Below, one piece after another: positions 24,044 to 37,199 of a stretch of DNA of 64,000 bases; positions within the stretch are counted from its first letter, which is position 1; each line of letters starts with the position of its first letter. The stretch spans positions 19,903,036 to 19,967,035 of the forward strand of contig NC_080056.1 of the NCBI RefSeq assembly GCF_026212465.1, given 5' to 3'. This DNA is from Amaranthus tricolor (taxonomy: Eukaryota; Streptophyta; Magnoliopsida; Caryophyllales; Amaranthaceae). The notes beneath the pieces are model-generated. The model saw nothing but the letters and a program-made list of their open reading frames with translations, searched no databases and was not told where the DNA came from. The position numbers and the translations under genes were made by a program.

Positions 24044-26799
24044 TGAAATAGACTACATTTAATAAAGTTTAACTATAAGTTTATTAAGCTGATTGGGGTT
24101 ATTAAGTAAGTTAATTCGAGTAATAATATTATTATTTTGATAATATTGACTCAAGTATTTGATTTTTTAACATTTTCAAGAAAGAGGTATATTTTATTTA
24201 ATGTATAAAATTCGTATAATGAATACTTCGATAAAAGTGTATTTTGATTATATTTTATTAATTGATTACTATCTTATCTTTATAAAAAGAAATTTAAATA
24301 AAGTATTGAAAAATAAATTATACGACGAAAAATATGGGTGTATTATCCATCTCATATTTTCGTGAGTATGAGTATGAAGTTGTGTCACCGTAATTTCACC
24401 ACGTAAGTTATGACTCATTACGTTAACTCCTTAATTATAAACCCTTATACTCATCCATTTCCCTTCCTCCCTCACACTGGACTCACTCATTCTCCATCTC
24501 CCTCACGGTTCAGTAGCAGCCCCAGCACCACCAGGCCATGCCTCCATCGTAGCCACCTGCAGACACACACTCCTCCTCCCCTGCAGCAGCCGCGACCCCC
24601 AAGCAGCAGCAGCCACGTTTTGTGGCTGTTTCCACGGCAGCAACAGGCGTGCAGGCCCAAGACCACCACCGGGTCCCTTGGGCTGACCTGTGTCACCCCA
24701 CCACCATACACTCTTTCCTCTTCCTTCAATGGTGATTGAGGTAATCTACAAGCTATACCATTTAAGTATTAATTGAATGTTAAAGTAGTTTGGTATTTAT
24801 GGATTCAATTTGGGGTTTTTAAATTAAATTTAAGCATCAACTTGAATTTAATTAGAGTACATGAGTTTAATTAGTAATTGGGTTCTTGCTAGTGTTGATT
24901 AGTATTGGTTATTTGGGTTATTTGATTTCTAGTATAAAACTTGGTATTGTGGATTTTGAAATTTCAGTTTTGAAACTGAACTTTCTGTTTTGGCTGTTTT
25001 GGGGATGGTTCTGATTGTTTTTAGTTCTTATGTCTGCTTTAGATTTGTAGAACTTTGAGTCACGGTCGTGTGGGCAGCTGAATCGCCCCGAGATGAGTTC
25101 GTATGAGAAAGTTATGTCCAAAATACTAGTAGACTGTCATAAAGATCGACGATGAGGTTCCGTTTTGTTCTGTCCGAATTGTGTTGCTGTTTTTGAAATA
25201 GTTAGAGTCGTTTTGGGGTTTTGGTGTCTTCATGAGATTTGTAGAGCTTCAAGTCGCGATCATGTGGGCACTTGAATCGCTCCAAAATGAGTTTATATGA
25301 GAGAGTTATGTTCAAAATAGTGAAATACTAGCAGGCTGTCTTGAAAATCCATAACGAACCTTCTGTTTTGGCTATTTTGGGATAGTTCTAATTGTTTCTG
25401 GGTTTTAATGCCTGAATAAGATTAGTAGAGATCTGAGTAATGGTCGCGTAGCCACTTAAATCGTCTCATTTGGTTTCCGTATGAGTGAGTTATGCCTGTT
25501 TTAGTAAGAGGTGTCCTAAAACCATTACGGGATTCCTAATTTGGGATCAAGAGATATGGAAATTAATTGGATTAATTGGATAATTAAATATTTTTGGATG
25601 AAGTATTTGATTCTGTTGAGACTTGTTGATTGTAGGAAGAACAATGACCTTTGTGTTTAATCAAATACATTCTAATAGATTAAGGTTCTTGGTGTAACCT
25701 TAAATCCTTGTGAATCTTGATATGTAAATATGGGATGGATGGACATTGAATTTACGAAATTGGTGGAACATGGTTGTTTATAAGAAAGTATTGGGTAATT
25801 GATATTCTTGAATCAACTGTGAGATTTTAAAGGTTAGAATGCTAGCATAGCTCTTGGTTAAGCTGTGGTCTTAGGAGGACATGCAATGAGTCATATGAAC
25901 CTAGTTTGTAGTATCGAACGCTTTGTTGTGATGTTACGCTTGTTATGCTTCAGGAGGCGACGTCATCGAGGAACCATTCTAGCTGTTAGCCGCGAATCGA
26001 TCACGGCTCTTTGAAGCGTCTTTTTGGTGAGTAGTAGCAGTCCCTTAAAGGGTCTGGCCAGGCTACTATCTTGAAAATAAACTTTTTACTAAAGCTCTTT
26101 TGAATTGGAAATTGTTGAGACAAATGTTGTTGTGAATGCTTATGCTGATATTATGATATGGTCAATGGATCGGGCTTGCGAGCTGGTCATTGACGGAGAT
26201 GAGGAACATTGTTCCCTACTCCCTGTTTTTTTGAAGCGAATTGTCATTGAGATATTGACTAGCTTCACTCGAGAGCGACATAGCCTTAGAGCTATGGGGC
26301 ACCTCTCAAACTAGACTCCCTGTGCGCACATAGATCTAGGAAACTGATGTTGCTTTTAAACCATTGTTTTGAATTGCTGTGTTTAATTGTTTTGGATTGT
26401 TGCGTCTCACTCAGTTTAATCTGATTCCTTGTTGTTTCCATCTTTTAGCTGATTACAGATCGGATCCGGTCGGGAATAATCGGGTTAGCAATGTTGATGA
26501 GAGTGTTAAGGATGTCTTTTTGAGCTGAGACCGTGGAAGCTTATAGTTTGTATTAGGAATTTGTTTAATGTATATTAGTTCTGATTAGTTCTGATTATGT
26601 TAATTATAATGGACTCGTAGTGAGTTGTATGGTTTCTTTATGTTTAGATTAGATATTTGGTTTGAGATTTAGCTGTGTTGGTTTCGTAATAGAGCTGGTG
26701 ATTCCTTTGCCCAGGTTTTGGGATATGATTTAAGTTTCTTGGGAAATAATCCCCGTGATGACCCTGTTTACCCAGTCAACGGTAAGTCGGATTATTATA
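24044..26799 (+). repeat. 3' LTR of the long-LTR element
   Basis: 2756 bp, the complete version of the LTR. Preceded by the polypurine context at about 24011-24043. Carries a C-rich, GCAGCAGC-containing block (about 24480-24720) that gives chance Pro/Ser/His-rich ORFs in both strands, and the same three tandem repeats as the 5' copy. Confidence 0.88.
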
Positions 26800-27343
26800 G
26801 ATTTGTAACCAACATGCAGGTTGGACGATGTTGAGGAGTAATGACCGTACAAATGATCTTTGTTCGATCATATCATTGAGGCGCAACTTGAGGATCCAGA
26901 GATTATTGAGTTGATCCATAGAGTTGAGGGAAATGAGTGAGTTTAGAGGAAGAGGAATGTTGAGTCCAAAATTCATTGCACCTTTTAAGATTCTAAGGAG
27001 GGTCGAAGAAGTTGCTTATGAGTTGGCATTACCTAAGCTGAAGTTCATAATGTGTTCCATGTTTCACAATTGAGAAAATATGTTCACGATCCATCGCATG
27101 TTCTATCCCATGAACTACTTCATATCAATGAGTCTTTAGTCTACCAGGAGAGGCCTATTAGAATTTTGGATACTCGAGTCAAGGAGTTGAGGACTTCAAG
27201 GATCCTGTTGATCAAGGCTCTATGGTCAAACCATGGAGTAAAGGAAGCTACTTGGGAGAACGAAACAGAAATGAGAGAGTGATATCCTAGTCTTTTCAGT
27301 AAGTTTTAGTTTCGGGATGAAACTATCTTAAGAGGGGAAGAGT
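26800..27343 (+). pseudogene. 3' end of the plus-strand Tekay-like pol (integrase C-terminus and chromodomain)
   Basis: Continues the element cut at 18011. Readable blocks are SPKFIAPFKILRRVEEVAYELALP (about 26960-27035), then an open frame 27052-27282 with MFHVSQLRKYVHDPSHVL, RPIRILDTRVKELRTSRI and ALWSNHGVKEATWENETEM. This is the standard order of integrase C-terminal domain and chromodomain in Tekay/Del elements. Frame changes and stops upstream of 27052 make it dead. A TTCGGGATGAA...TAAGAGGGGAAGAG polypurine context at about 27311-27343 closes it. Confidence 0.82.
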
Positions 27344-29683
27344 TGTAACAGACTCAAAAATCCTAATCTTAATCATAGACGATTAATTCATAAATCATAT
27401 AATTTAATTCTCCTTGACTATTATGCTCCAACTTTATTTAAAATCTTATATTCCAACTAATCATTTTTTTTATTTGATTTCTTATTTATTTTCCAATTTT
27501 ACTTTCAATTTTTTTTTTTTACTTATTTAATTCTTTTAAATTCCTTATACTTTCTCGATTTCTTAAACTATTTCGAATATGAAACTTTAAAGTTTTCTAT
27601 TATTTCTAAATATTATTTTTTTCTATGAACCCAAAAGTTTTGATTACTAATTTATATAATGAAATTTCAAAACCATTTAATTAGTCTGCATTTTACCTTT
27701 AAATTCTTGTTTCTTAATTAATTTCGTTAACGATTATTTTTACGACTTTAACACTTTTATTTAAACTATTACAAACTAGTATATTTTATTATAACTTTAA
27801 TTATGTTTTAAACAAGTTTAATACCTAAACTAATTTTTTAATCACCTAAACCTATTAGATCAAAACCTACCCTATTATTCTAAGCTAGTATACATGCACA
27901 AGTAAAATAAGCTTTGACAAAATCCAGTACCTCCCTTACCGCCCGTATGAACTTAAGATTTGGACTTAGATTTTTTTCAATTTTTCAATTCCTTACCTAA
28001 ATGTCCTCAAATTTCCATATTTATACTAGCCCATATACTAACCTTATACCTTAGAAAAAAATTGGAGCAAATCATCAAACACAGCCTCACTTTCTAGACG
28101 TGAGTTTTGTGAGATTATAGATTTCTTCTATTTTTTTTCCTAAATTCAATTTATAATATCACTTACTAATTTCCTAGTTGAAAAAATTCAAGAAAAAGTA
28201 GTTTAGAATGAATTTTATTTAACTTAAATCATTATTATTTTGGAGCATTATTGAGTTATTACTTTGGGTACTTGGAGAATCATTATTTTTGGAGTTGATA
28301 TTTTATTTTGGGAGCTTAGAAGTACTAGCATTTGGAGTTTGGAGCTTGAAGCTTGAAGCTTGAAGCTTGGAGTATTTATTTTGGAGCATTTCTTGGAGAA
28401 TCTTTTTTTTTTTTTATCTCTTTAATTATACTTAGTACTAATCCTTGGTGTTAGTATGATATAACTTTTTTCCCTACTCTTTATGTGGAATTTTACATTA
28501 AATTTACTTTATAATATACAAAGTATAAAATATGTTGAGTATGTTTAAGTGAAATGTTAGTTTAATGAAATTATAATTAAGATTATATCAAGCATATTTA
28601 TGCTAAAAGTATTTTAGTATGTTAATTAATTAGAAAGCTAGTGCAAAATATCATATTCTAGTCATATTAAGTATTATTTTTATGTGTTATATTAGGAATG
28701 TTATTATATTTAAGATTTATTTTATGTTAGAATTTTTGTTAATATGTTTATGTTTGCCCTTAAACTAATTTATAAAGTTGTGTGCTATTTTACAAATATA
28801 TTTTTTACTAAGTATGGTTATGTTAAAATTATTGTCATTATACATTATTTTAATATTAAAACTTATCCTTAAAGTTATATTAAGTTTCTATTTTACTGTG
28901 TAAAAGTTTTCTTTTTAGAGATGATGTTAATTATTTAAATTAGAATTTATTATGATAAATTAATTTAAGTTTTTTTTAGTGAAAAAGGTCTAAAAATAAT
29001 CATATGCCATTTGGCCACTATCATTTAAAAAAAAATTTTATTTACTATTTCAAATAATTACAAGCATCATTTTTTTTATAAAAATAAAAAGTTAAAATTA
29101 AAGATATGTTTGAGAAATTTTTATAGGTTAAGTGTTTTCTTGAATATGTGAGATTTTTTTTTATAAAAGTAATATTAAAATAAAGTTGATTTGTGTAAAA
29201 GTTAATATAAAGAGATGTAAAAGTAGTTTATATTTTTTTTTTAATAAAGTTGCCTATTTTTTAAATTATCTGTCAAATTTCAATTTTATGAAAATATTAA
29301 AAGAATAAAGTTTTTACTGGTTTTATAACAAGAATTATTGATTTGTGTGAAAATATAAGTTTTACTTCTTTTCTAACTAGAAATATTCATTTCGTAAAAA
29401 TACAACTAGAAATATTCATTTCATAAATATATTATATGATTTTGGTGCACTTATAATGTGTTACTTGTTTATAACTAGAAATATTCATTTTGTAAAAATA
29501 TAAGTTCTATTTTTTTGATAATTAGAATATTGATTTTTGTGAACATAATAAGTTTTACTTGTTTTTCAAATTGAAATATTGATTTTTGGTGAATTTGTTA
29601 AATTTTGGAAATTTATCCATAGAATATAGTTTTACTTGATTCATAATTAAAATATTTGTTTTTGTGAAAAGAATAAAATATCT
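27344..29683 (+). repeat. 3' LTR of the plus-strand Tekay-like element (right end unclear)
   Basis: Starts TGTAACAGACTC directly after the polypurine tract. Strongly AT-rich, no ORF. Includes four GAAGCTT-like units at about 28345-28372 and diverged tandem repeats near its right end. The matching 5' LTR is not in the window, so the true end is unknown; the copia element starts at 29684. Confidence 0.55.
29270..29680. repeat. Diverged tandem repeat, about 50-base unit
   Basis: Roughly seven imperfect copies of a unit built on AGTTTTACTTGTTTT, then AACTAGAAATATTCATTT and GTGAAAATA. Spacing is irregular. It may be inside the LTR that begins at 27344. Confidence 0.6.
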
Positions 29684-31175
29684 TGAAAGTTGATAGGAGG
29701 TCGAATACTCTCTATTCTCTCTAGAGGGGGGTGAATAAAGAGTATGAGCGTTTAAAATTTTTGTCTGGAAGAATATCTCAAGAGATTGAGTGACCTTTCA
29801 AAACTATTTTCTGGGACAGTTTTGAGTCAATATGTAAAGCAATAACGTATGTGCGGAAATTAAACTTAAAGAATAACACACGATATGTTAACGAGGTTCG
29901 GTTCTAAACAACCTACTCCCCGCCTTCTCTTTCCACCCGTAGGATTTCAACGCCTTTTATTAATCCGACTTTAAGACAAACTAGAAGATCTCACTATCTT
30001 CTCTCACCACGTTCTTCCCCTTGAAGAAACGTCTTACAATTCCCTTTAATAAAAGCAAATCCCAATCTCTCAATAGAGTTAACAAGTTGAACATTTTGAA
30101 AAGTATTCTAAGTTAGGCGTATTGAATTATGAAATAATCTAACTCTTTTTTAACACTTAAGCCTATTACAAATTGTAAAAGCTAGATGAACTAAGAATTA
30201 CAACTCTTTTTAATACTTAGAGAATATTAGATCTTAAGTCAAGAGAGAAAATTGTAAGAAGAGGTAGATCTTTAATTCTTGAACGAAGCCTTGTATTTAT
30301 ATATGTCACGCCTCAACATATCCTTGACGAGCAAGAAAGTTTCATCCGTTAATTTCGTTGGTCTGGATATTTTGTGCCAGTCTTCAAGATCTTGAGCGTT
30401 AATTCAAATTGACATTGCACTGACAGATCATCTATTTTCGTCATTGTGTGTTGTAATTTGTTTTTAATAACCAATGCTATGCTGTCACGTTAGAACTCAT
30501 ACAAGATAATGAAAACTAAGCAAAACCAGATTAAATAACGTGTAAATACTTATTCAAATTAATTCCTATTTTTAGCATTAATTCAAATAGTCATTTCCTA
30601 TTTTTAGCATAAATTTAAATTGTCATTTCCAATTTTTAGTATCAATTTAAATTACCATCTTATTTATAGGAAACTTTTTAATTCGCTTAACAACAAATTT
30701 AAATTCAAATATTAACATGTATTATATATAACCAAACGTGTGTATCTTTTACTTTAACAATTAATTAATTAAATATCTTAAACACACATTTTAAATTCAA
30801 ATTCAAACATAATATATTCAAACGTTTAAGATAAGACGTGTAATAATATATTCAAACTTAATTTCAATATATTTTGACCTATTAAAATATTTCAAAGATA
30901 ATTTTAACAAACCTTGACCTATTAAAATATTTCCAATATAATTACGAAAATAACATTATTATAAACGTAATCACTTTCAACACATTGAAACGTATTTCAA
31001 GACTTATAAATTTAACCATAAGATAAACTTAAGTCATTTAAGTATATTCCAATAATTCGGACTTAAACATATAACAATTATTCAACTTATATCCAATATG
31101 ATTTTAGACCAACTTAAACAACTAAATGTAATTGCTTAATTTATTTGTTTAATTAATATGTGTTTTGAGTCTTCA
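29684..31175 (-). repeat. 3' LTR of the Sirevirus-like element
   Basis: 1492 bp. Plus-strand edges are TGAAAGTTGATAGG and GAGTCTTCA. A minus-strand TATATAAATAC box at about 30293-30303 is a likely promoter core. Next to it (31176-31190) is the minus-strand polypurine tract (complement ATCTCCCCCTTGATG). Confidence 0.85.
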
Positions 31176-31901
31176 ATCTCCCCCTTGATGAAAGTCAAAA
31201 CCATATTTTCCTAAATCATATTTCTAAGTTAACATGAATTGAAAAACATGATAAGAATAACAAGATATCATTAATCAGAATGTTTTCAAGACTTTGAAAA
31301 CAGTTTCAAAACAAAACAGTATAAAAACAAAATAGTATAAACCAATAAATTTTCATGCTTCTTTATCCATGCATGCAAACAAATATCCAATCACGATACA
31401 TGCAAAGACTTTTAAAATCAAAATGTATCATGATGTATTATACTTATCAAAATAAATATGAATATTAATAATCAACAATAATCAACAACCGATATATGAA
31501 TAATGAATAATTAAGCAAGATGAATCAAGCATAATATACATATGCATATCTTGATAATGAGATGCATAAAATTTCTCAATTATTCTCCCCCTTTAAAACA
31601 TAATTAATTCTCCCCTTTTAAAGCAATATTAATGAACATGAAGAACATGAATATGCATAAGCATCATCAAGCAAACATAACTAATCCAGTGTCACAAGTA
31701 ACACAAACCAACAAGCAGCAAGTAAGCACAAGTAAGCATAATTCAATAAGCATATATAAACATAATTTACATAATAATTCTCCCCTTTTTGACTTTCATC
31801 AAAAATTAAACAAGGAGTAAAATGTTGGGATTGTTAATCAAAACAAGAAAATATTGTTTGCCGAAATTAAAAAATTGTTTATATACCAACAAAAGATAAA
31901 A
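31176..31901 (-). other. 3' untranslated region of the Sirevirus-like element
   Basis: AT-rich, no supported ORF. Contains further C-rich (G-rich on the minus strand) tracts near 31585-31615 and 31780-31790 that resemble polypurine repeats, as is common in Sireviruses. Confidence 0.55.
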
Positions 31902-33292
31902 TTACTTCCTGGACCTAGTCTTCCTTTTCTTGGAAGGTTTGGTTTTACCAAGGGAAGTGGTTTCAACAATGGTTGGTGGAATGGTCTGAATTGGGCTGGC
32001 ATCAACAGCTTCTAGATTTTCTTCTTCCTCTTTCTCTTCCTCCTTCTTCTCTTCTTGCTTCTCCTCACCAACAGCCTCTTGTTCTCCAGCTTTCTCCTTT
32101 ACCTTCTCCATCACAGCATCCTCTTGTGACTCAGCAGCATTACCCTCATCAACGTCTTCTTTAACAACCACGTCTTCAACTACCATACCTTCCATTTCTT
32201 TCATAAACGTGTCCAAAATGAAAGTCAAAGTAGACACCTTATCATGCAAATTAAGTAAGGAAGTTTCATTTCACTAACCTCTAAATCAAGAGACTGGAGG
32301 CGTGAAAGAGTGGTGTGTTCTTTAAGTTGAGGTTCAAGACGAGAGAGCCGCTTATCATGGACCTTTTGTAAATCCTCTTTTTCAGATGAAGACAAGTGTG
32401 AATATAACTCATACTTGCCATGGATTTTGAAAATTCCTATAGGAGGGAGGATATTACTAGACAAAGATAAAGGACCAGAAAAATCTACTTCCACTAAATT
32501 AGAGAATAAATTAAAATGATCAAAGATCAATGTCAAAAGATTAGCATAAGGAAGTGACCAATTACGAACACGAGAACTGCAAAAAAGCATTGTTCAAAAA
32601 ATGAGAGTAGCATAATCAACGTTTTTAACCGAAGCAATTTTCCACATTAAGATTAGATGGGCATCTATGACTAATTCACAAGAAGAGTTCCATAAGAAGA
32701 CGGTTCTGACAAGAAGATTATGTAGTAATTTACCATACAGATTCAAGACATTGTGGGTCAGTTGTTTGGTAGAAGAGAAGTCAGAATAAGAATCAAGGAT
32801 AAACATATCCTTAGCATTTTGCAACGCCAAAATGTTTGGTGTAGAGTCATCAGGATCATTTGAGAATTTTAAAAGATCATTAACTAGGGTTTTAGAGATA
32901 ACTATCTCTTGGCCTTTAACAAAACTTCTCAAGGCCGAAGAGCCATCAATCACAGTGAATGACAAGTTACAATAAAAGATATTCGCAAGAATAGGGTAAG
33001 AAGTAGAGCCAAGATCCAACAACTTACCGGGAGTTGATTGGATAAATGAAGAGATAATCTCAAAATCTTCAAATAAGAAGAAATTGTAGTCAAGAATATC
33101 AACGTATAATAATCAACGATGTTTAAAGGTATCAATCCATCGTCCAAAAGCAGTGTGATTTTCAAACCAGTGTTTTGGTACTTCTAGAGATGAGGGAATG
33201 ATCGGAGTTGTAGTTTCCTGTATTGGTGATCTTGACATTTCACCTTTTTCAAATTTTGTGGCAGATCGGTTTATCTTTCTTTTGGGGACCAT
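31902..33292 (-). pseudogene. Extra ORF after RNase H of the Sirevirus-like element
   Basis: A broken coding region of about 460 codons spread over several frames (33391-33113, 33022-32594, 32590-32225, 32249-31902). A likely start is the Met at 33292 (MVPKRKINRSATKFEKGE), basic like a nuclear protein. The middle part (FVKGQEIVISKTLVNDLLKFSNDPDD and LLVRTVFLW) resembles the plant transposon-protein type also found as extra ORFs in gypsy elements. The end is a Glu/Lys-rich acidic stretch closing with a basic SKKRKTRSRK. No clear signal peptide or transmembrane helix, so calling it envelope is not justified. Confidence 0.55.
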
Positions 33293-33949
33293 GAAAATGG
33301 TTTTAAAAGCTGGAAAAGGAAAGAGTGAAAGAGATGTGTGAAAGGGTAAAACATAAACAGAAGAGGTGAGTGAGCAAGAAATGCGTTTCATTCACTATAA
33401 AAACAAATATAGTACAATGCATTTGTACTTCATTTAATAGTGATTTGACAACATAGGGAATACACAATGAGTGTAACTTGACCGGTTATAGAAATGACAT
33501 GAAGGGATGTGTGGTTTGGAAGTGTAATCATGAATTCAATTTGATTTGAATCAAAAACATGAACAAGACTTTATTGCATGGTTGACATCCAAAAATGTAT
33601 TAAACAAACTTTTGTTTCAAGATAATTAAATATCCTTTATTGATTAAAGGTACTTAATTATAAATCCCATTTTTGTATATTTATTTAAGATAAACGATTT
33701 TTAAGAATTTGAAATTTAAATTTTCAATTCTCAAACACATGCATAAACACACATATATAATCACAACCAAATCATATAAATAATATGTAATACTCCCCCT
33801 TAATATATAATTGGTATTAAATAACTATTAACGTTTACTATTAAACCCTTTTACTCTTATATCATTAAGATACCATTACTCCCCCTTAATTCATGCAACA
33901 TCATTTAACATGCCAGGTTCCATATCTATATATGCAAAACGATTAACAC

Positions 33950-35460
33950 TTAAAGGTTTGTAAATATGTCTGCTAACTGATTTTCTGTAAAGATAAAAGA
34001 TAGAGTGATATGACCTTTTTCAACATGATCTCTTATGAAATGGTGATGAACCTCAATGTGTTTTGTGCGTGAATGTTGTACAGGATTCTTGGTAATACAT
34101 ATTGCACTTGTATTATCACATTTTATTGGAATACCTTTGAGATCAACTCCAAGATCTCGAAGTTTTTGTGCAATCCATAAGATTTGACAACAGCATGCAC
34201 CTGAAGCTATGTATTCAGCTTCAGCTGTAGACAAAGCAACTGAATTTTTCTTTTTAGAATACCATAACATAAATGAATTTCCCAAAAATTGACATGATCC
34301 TGAAGTGCTTTTTCTATCCATTTTATAACCAGCATAATCAGCATCTAAAAAACCATTTAAACTAAAATTTCCACAACTAAGGTATCATAGACCGAAGTCT
34401 TTAGTCCCATGCAAATATCTAAAGATTCTCTTAACTGCTGTTAAGTGAGATTCTTTTAGGTTAGCTTGAAAACGAGCATATAAGCAAACACTAAACATAA
34501 TATCAGGACGACTAGCAGTTAAATACAATAAAGAACCAATTATACCTCTATAAGTCTTTTAATCAACAGTCTTACCATTTATGTCTTGGTCTAGACTTAG
34601 TGTTGCACTCATAGGCATATTAGCAAATTTGCATTGATCCATATTGTACTTCTTTAGCAAATCTCTAACATATTTACTTTGACAAAAAAATATGTCATCT
34701 TTCTTTTGTTTTATTTATAGTCCAAGAAAAAATGTTAAGTCTCCCATCATGCTCATTTCGAATTCCTTGCACATAATCTTGGAAAAGTCCTTGCTCAAAG
34801 AATCATTAGTAGTTCTAAACAATATATCATCCACATATACTTGAACGACAAGAATATCTTTTCCTTTAGTTTTAATGAAAAGCGTTTTATCAATTTTTCC
34901 TCGTTGAAAATCATTTTCAAGTAAATGTGAGCTAAATCTGTCATACCAAGCTCTTGGAGCTTATTTCAAGCCATACAGTGCTTTATTTAGTTTAAACACA
35001 TGATTAGGTAGATCAGAATTTTCAAAGCCAGGTGGTTGTTTAACATACACTTCCTCTTGTAATTAGCCATTTAAGAAAGCACATTTAACATCCATTTGAT
35101 ATAGTTTTATATTCATGTATGAAGCAAAAGCAAGCATAATACGGATAGATTCTAACCTTACAACTGGAGCGAAAGTCTCATCATAATCTATCCCTTCTTC
35201 TTGATTATAACCTTGAGCTACCAGCCTTGCTTTATTCCTTATAATGTCTCCATCCTCATTGAGCTTATTGCGAAAGACCCATCTAGTTCCAATGATAGTA
35301 CGATCTTGGGGCCTTTCAACTAGATCTCAAACTATGTTTCTTTCGAATTCATTCAATTCACTTTGCATTGCAATGATCCACTCTGGTTCTTGTATAGCTT
35401 TTTTAACATCCTTTGGTTCTACGAGAGAAACAAAAGCAAAAGATGCACATAAATTTTAAG
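33950..35460 (-). pseudogene. Copia reverse transcriptase and RNase H
   Basis: Reading minus from 35460: WVFRNKLNEDGDIIRNKARLVAQG, then ETFAPVVRLESIR, MDVKCAFLNG, the catalytic VYVDDI at about 34826-34845, and KYVRDLLKKY. RNase H is open from 34321 to 33950 (DRKSTSGSCQFLG, ALSTAEAEYIASG, KHIEVHHHFIRDHVEKG, ADIFTN), as in Sireviruses. Stops occur near 34388, 34560, 34720, 34960 and 35065, several at positions where Gln or Trp is usual. Otherwise one frame can be followed. Confidence 0.88.
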
Positions 35461-35697
35461 AGAGGATCGAGTTTGCGTAGCTTTGTTTGGATTACTTATG
35501 ATGTTTTCTGGAGGATGTTGAGATGACATTCAAAGTCTTCTTTGTAATATGGATGGTGTGTAATCATTCAAAGAACTTGTACCTACTTCCATTGAGGAAC
35601 TTCTAACTTGTGTATCAAAAGCAGTATGTTCAGGAGTTGTTTCCAGGTTTTGAGATTGGGTCTCAAGATCAGGCCGTGAGTCTTCAATGTTTACAAC

Positions 35698-37080
35698 CTA
35701 TTTTACTGCAACCTCATCAAGACTTTGTATGGTATCCAGCATGTTCTTCCTTTTAACTTCACTAATACCATTGGCATCCAATTCGTCATCACTTATATCA
35801 TCAAAATGTTTATTAAGGTTTAACTCTTTAAATCTTTCACTTAATGTTCCATTGTCAGATTCATCCCATACTACATGTATACTTTCCTCAACCATAGTCG
35901 TACGCTTGTTTAGAACTCTATAGGCTTTACTATTCAGTGAGTATCCAAGAAATATACCTTCATCACTTCTAGCATCAAATTTACCTAGATTATCTTTACC
36001 ATTATTATGGATAAAACATTTGCAACCAAATGGTCTAAGGTAGGCTATATTCGATTTTCTTCCTTTGAATAACTCAAAGGGGGTTTTCTTAAGTATGGGT
36101 CTAATGAGGCATCTATTTAAGACATAATTTGCTGTGTCAACAGCCTCGGCCCAATAATGTTTGGCTAATCCATTTTCTATAAGCATTGTCCTAGTCATTT
36201 CCTCAAAGGTTCAATTTCTCCTTTCAACTACGCCGTTTTGTTGAGGTTTCCTAGGAGCTAAAAATTTATAGGTTATACCGTATTTTTCACAAAAGGAATC
36301 AAAGCCTAGTTGATCAAACTCTCTCCCATGATCACTTCTAATCGAGGCTATTGGAAGATTTAACTAAGTTTGCATTTCTTTACAACGTCTTGAGAATGGT
36401 TTCAAGGCTTCACTTTTATCCTTCAAAAAAATCAACCCACGTAAATCTAGAATAATCATCAACTGTAGCTAGAATGTAAGATTTACCTCTTATGCTCCGT
36501 ATACGCATTGGACCACGTAGATCAATATGTAAGAGTTCACATGGTCTTGAAGTACTTACCATTTTCTTCGGTTTGAATGAACTTCTTACTTGTTTTCCTC
36601 TAATGCATGCGTCACATGCAGGACTATGTTTATAGTCAAGAGCTAGAAGCCCCTTAACTAGATCTTTACTTACTAACTCATGCATGGTGTGAAAATTGAT
36701 GTGACCAAGACATGAGCTGCAATTTCGTTAGTATTTAAGGCATAAACATTATCATGTTTAAGGATGGTAATAAATGTATCTCCGGTGTTAGGCTTTTTAA
36801 CAACACATTTTTCTTTATCAAAGATTACTTGATTACCTTTATCACATAGTTGAGACACACTTAGCAAGTTAAATTTTAGACCTTCAACTAAATAAACATT
36901 ATCAATAGTTTTAGACGGATTTTTACCAACTTTGCCAACACCTAAAATTTTGCATTTACCTTTATCTCCTAGGGTGATCGAGCCATTGCATTTTTCTTTA
37001 ATTTCAGAAAATAAAGAAACTTTACCACTCATATGTCTCGAGCATCCACTATCTAAGATCCACTTTTTCTTTACCTATAA
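35698..37080 (-). pseudogene. Copia protease and integrase
   Basis: Minus order: protease centre WILDSGCSRHMSG at about 37070-37028, then LGVGKVGKNPSKTIDNVYLVEGLKFNLLSVSQLCD. The integrase finger and core start at 36685 (HSPACDACIRGKQVRSSF, LHIDLRGPMRIRSIRGKSYILATVDDYSRFTWV). A broken part at 36415-36199 includes RSDHGREFDQ and PQQNGVVERRN with the second Asp and the Glu. A C-terminal part is open 36198-35698 (AVDTANYVLNRCLI, PFGCKCFIHNN, FLGYSLNSKAYRV). The catalytic residues are present but split over frames. Confidence 0.88.
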
Positions 37081-37199
37081 AACAAAAAAATAACCTTTCA
37101 GGATAGGCCATGTTGGGTGGTCTAGTCCCTTTAGGAACCCATATTTGCTTTATCTTTCCATGTGATTCAAGAGGAAAGTAATTCTTAATAATATGATTT

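Larger units (their letters stand above)
18012..26799 (+). mobile_element. Non-autonomous gypsy-like LTR element with long LTRs (8.8 kb)
   Basis: LTRs lie at 18012-20512 and 24044-26799, both starting TGAAATAGAC and ending TTATA. The target duplication is AATTT (18007-18011) against GATTT (26800-26804), one mismatch. A tRNA-Met primer site follows the left LTR. A polypurine context (TTCGGGGACGAA...AAGTTGGGGAGAA) precedes the right one. The 3.5-kb interior has no gag, RT or integrase; only the tail of a gypsy pol (chromodomain region) is recognisable. The LTRs differ by only a few bases per hundred by eye, so the element moved fairly recently despite lacking genes. That suggests help from a related autonomous element. 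Confidence 0.85.

Noticed and set aside
24410..24739. Pro/Ser/His-rich ORF of 109 codons, also partly at 18119-18304, and its antisense partner
   Set aside because: It lies in the LTR leader of the long-LTR element. The other LTR copy has a stop in the same frame, and composition follows the C-rich DNA.
35244..35923. Plus-strand ORFs of 71 and 78 codons opposite copia pol
   Set aside because: Antisense shadows of RT and integrase sequence on the minus strand.
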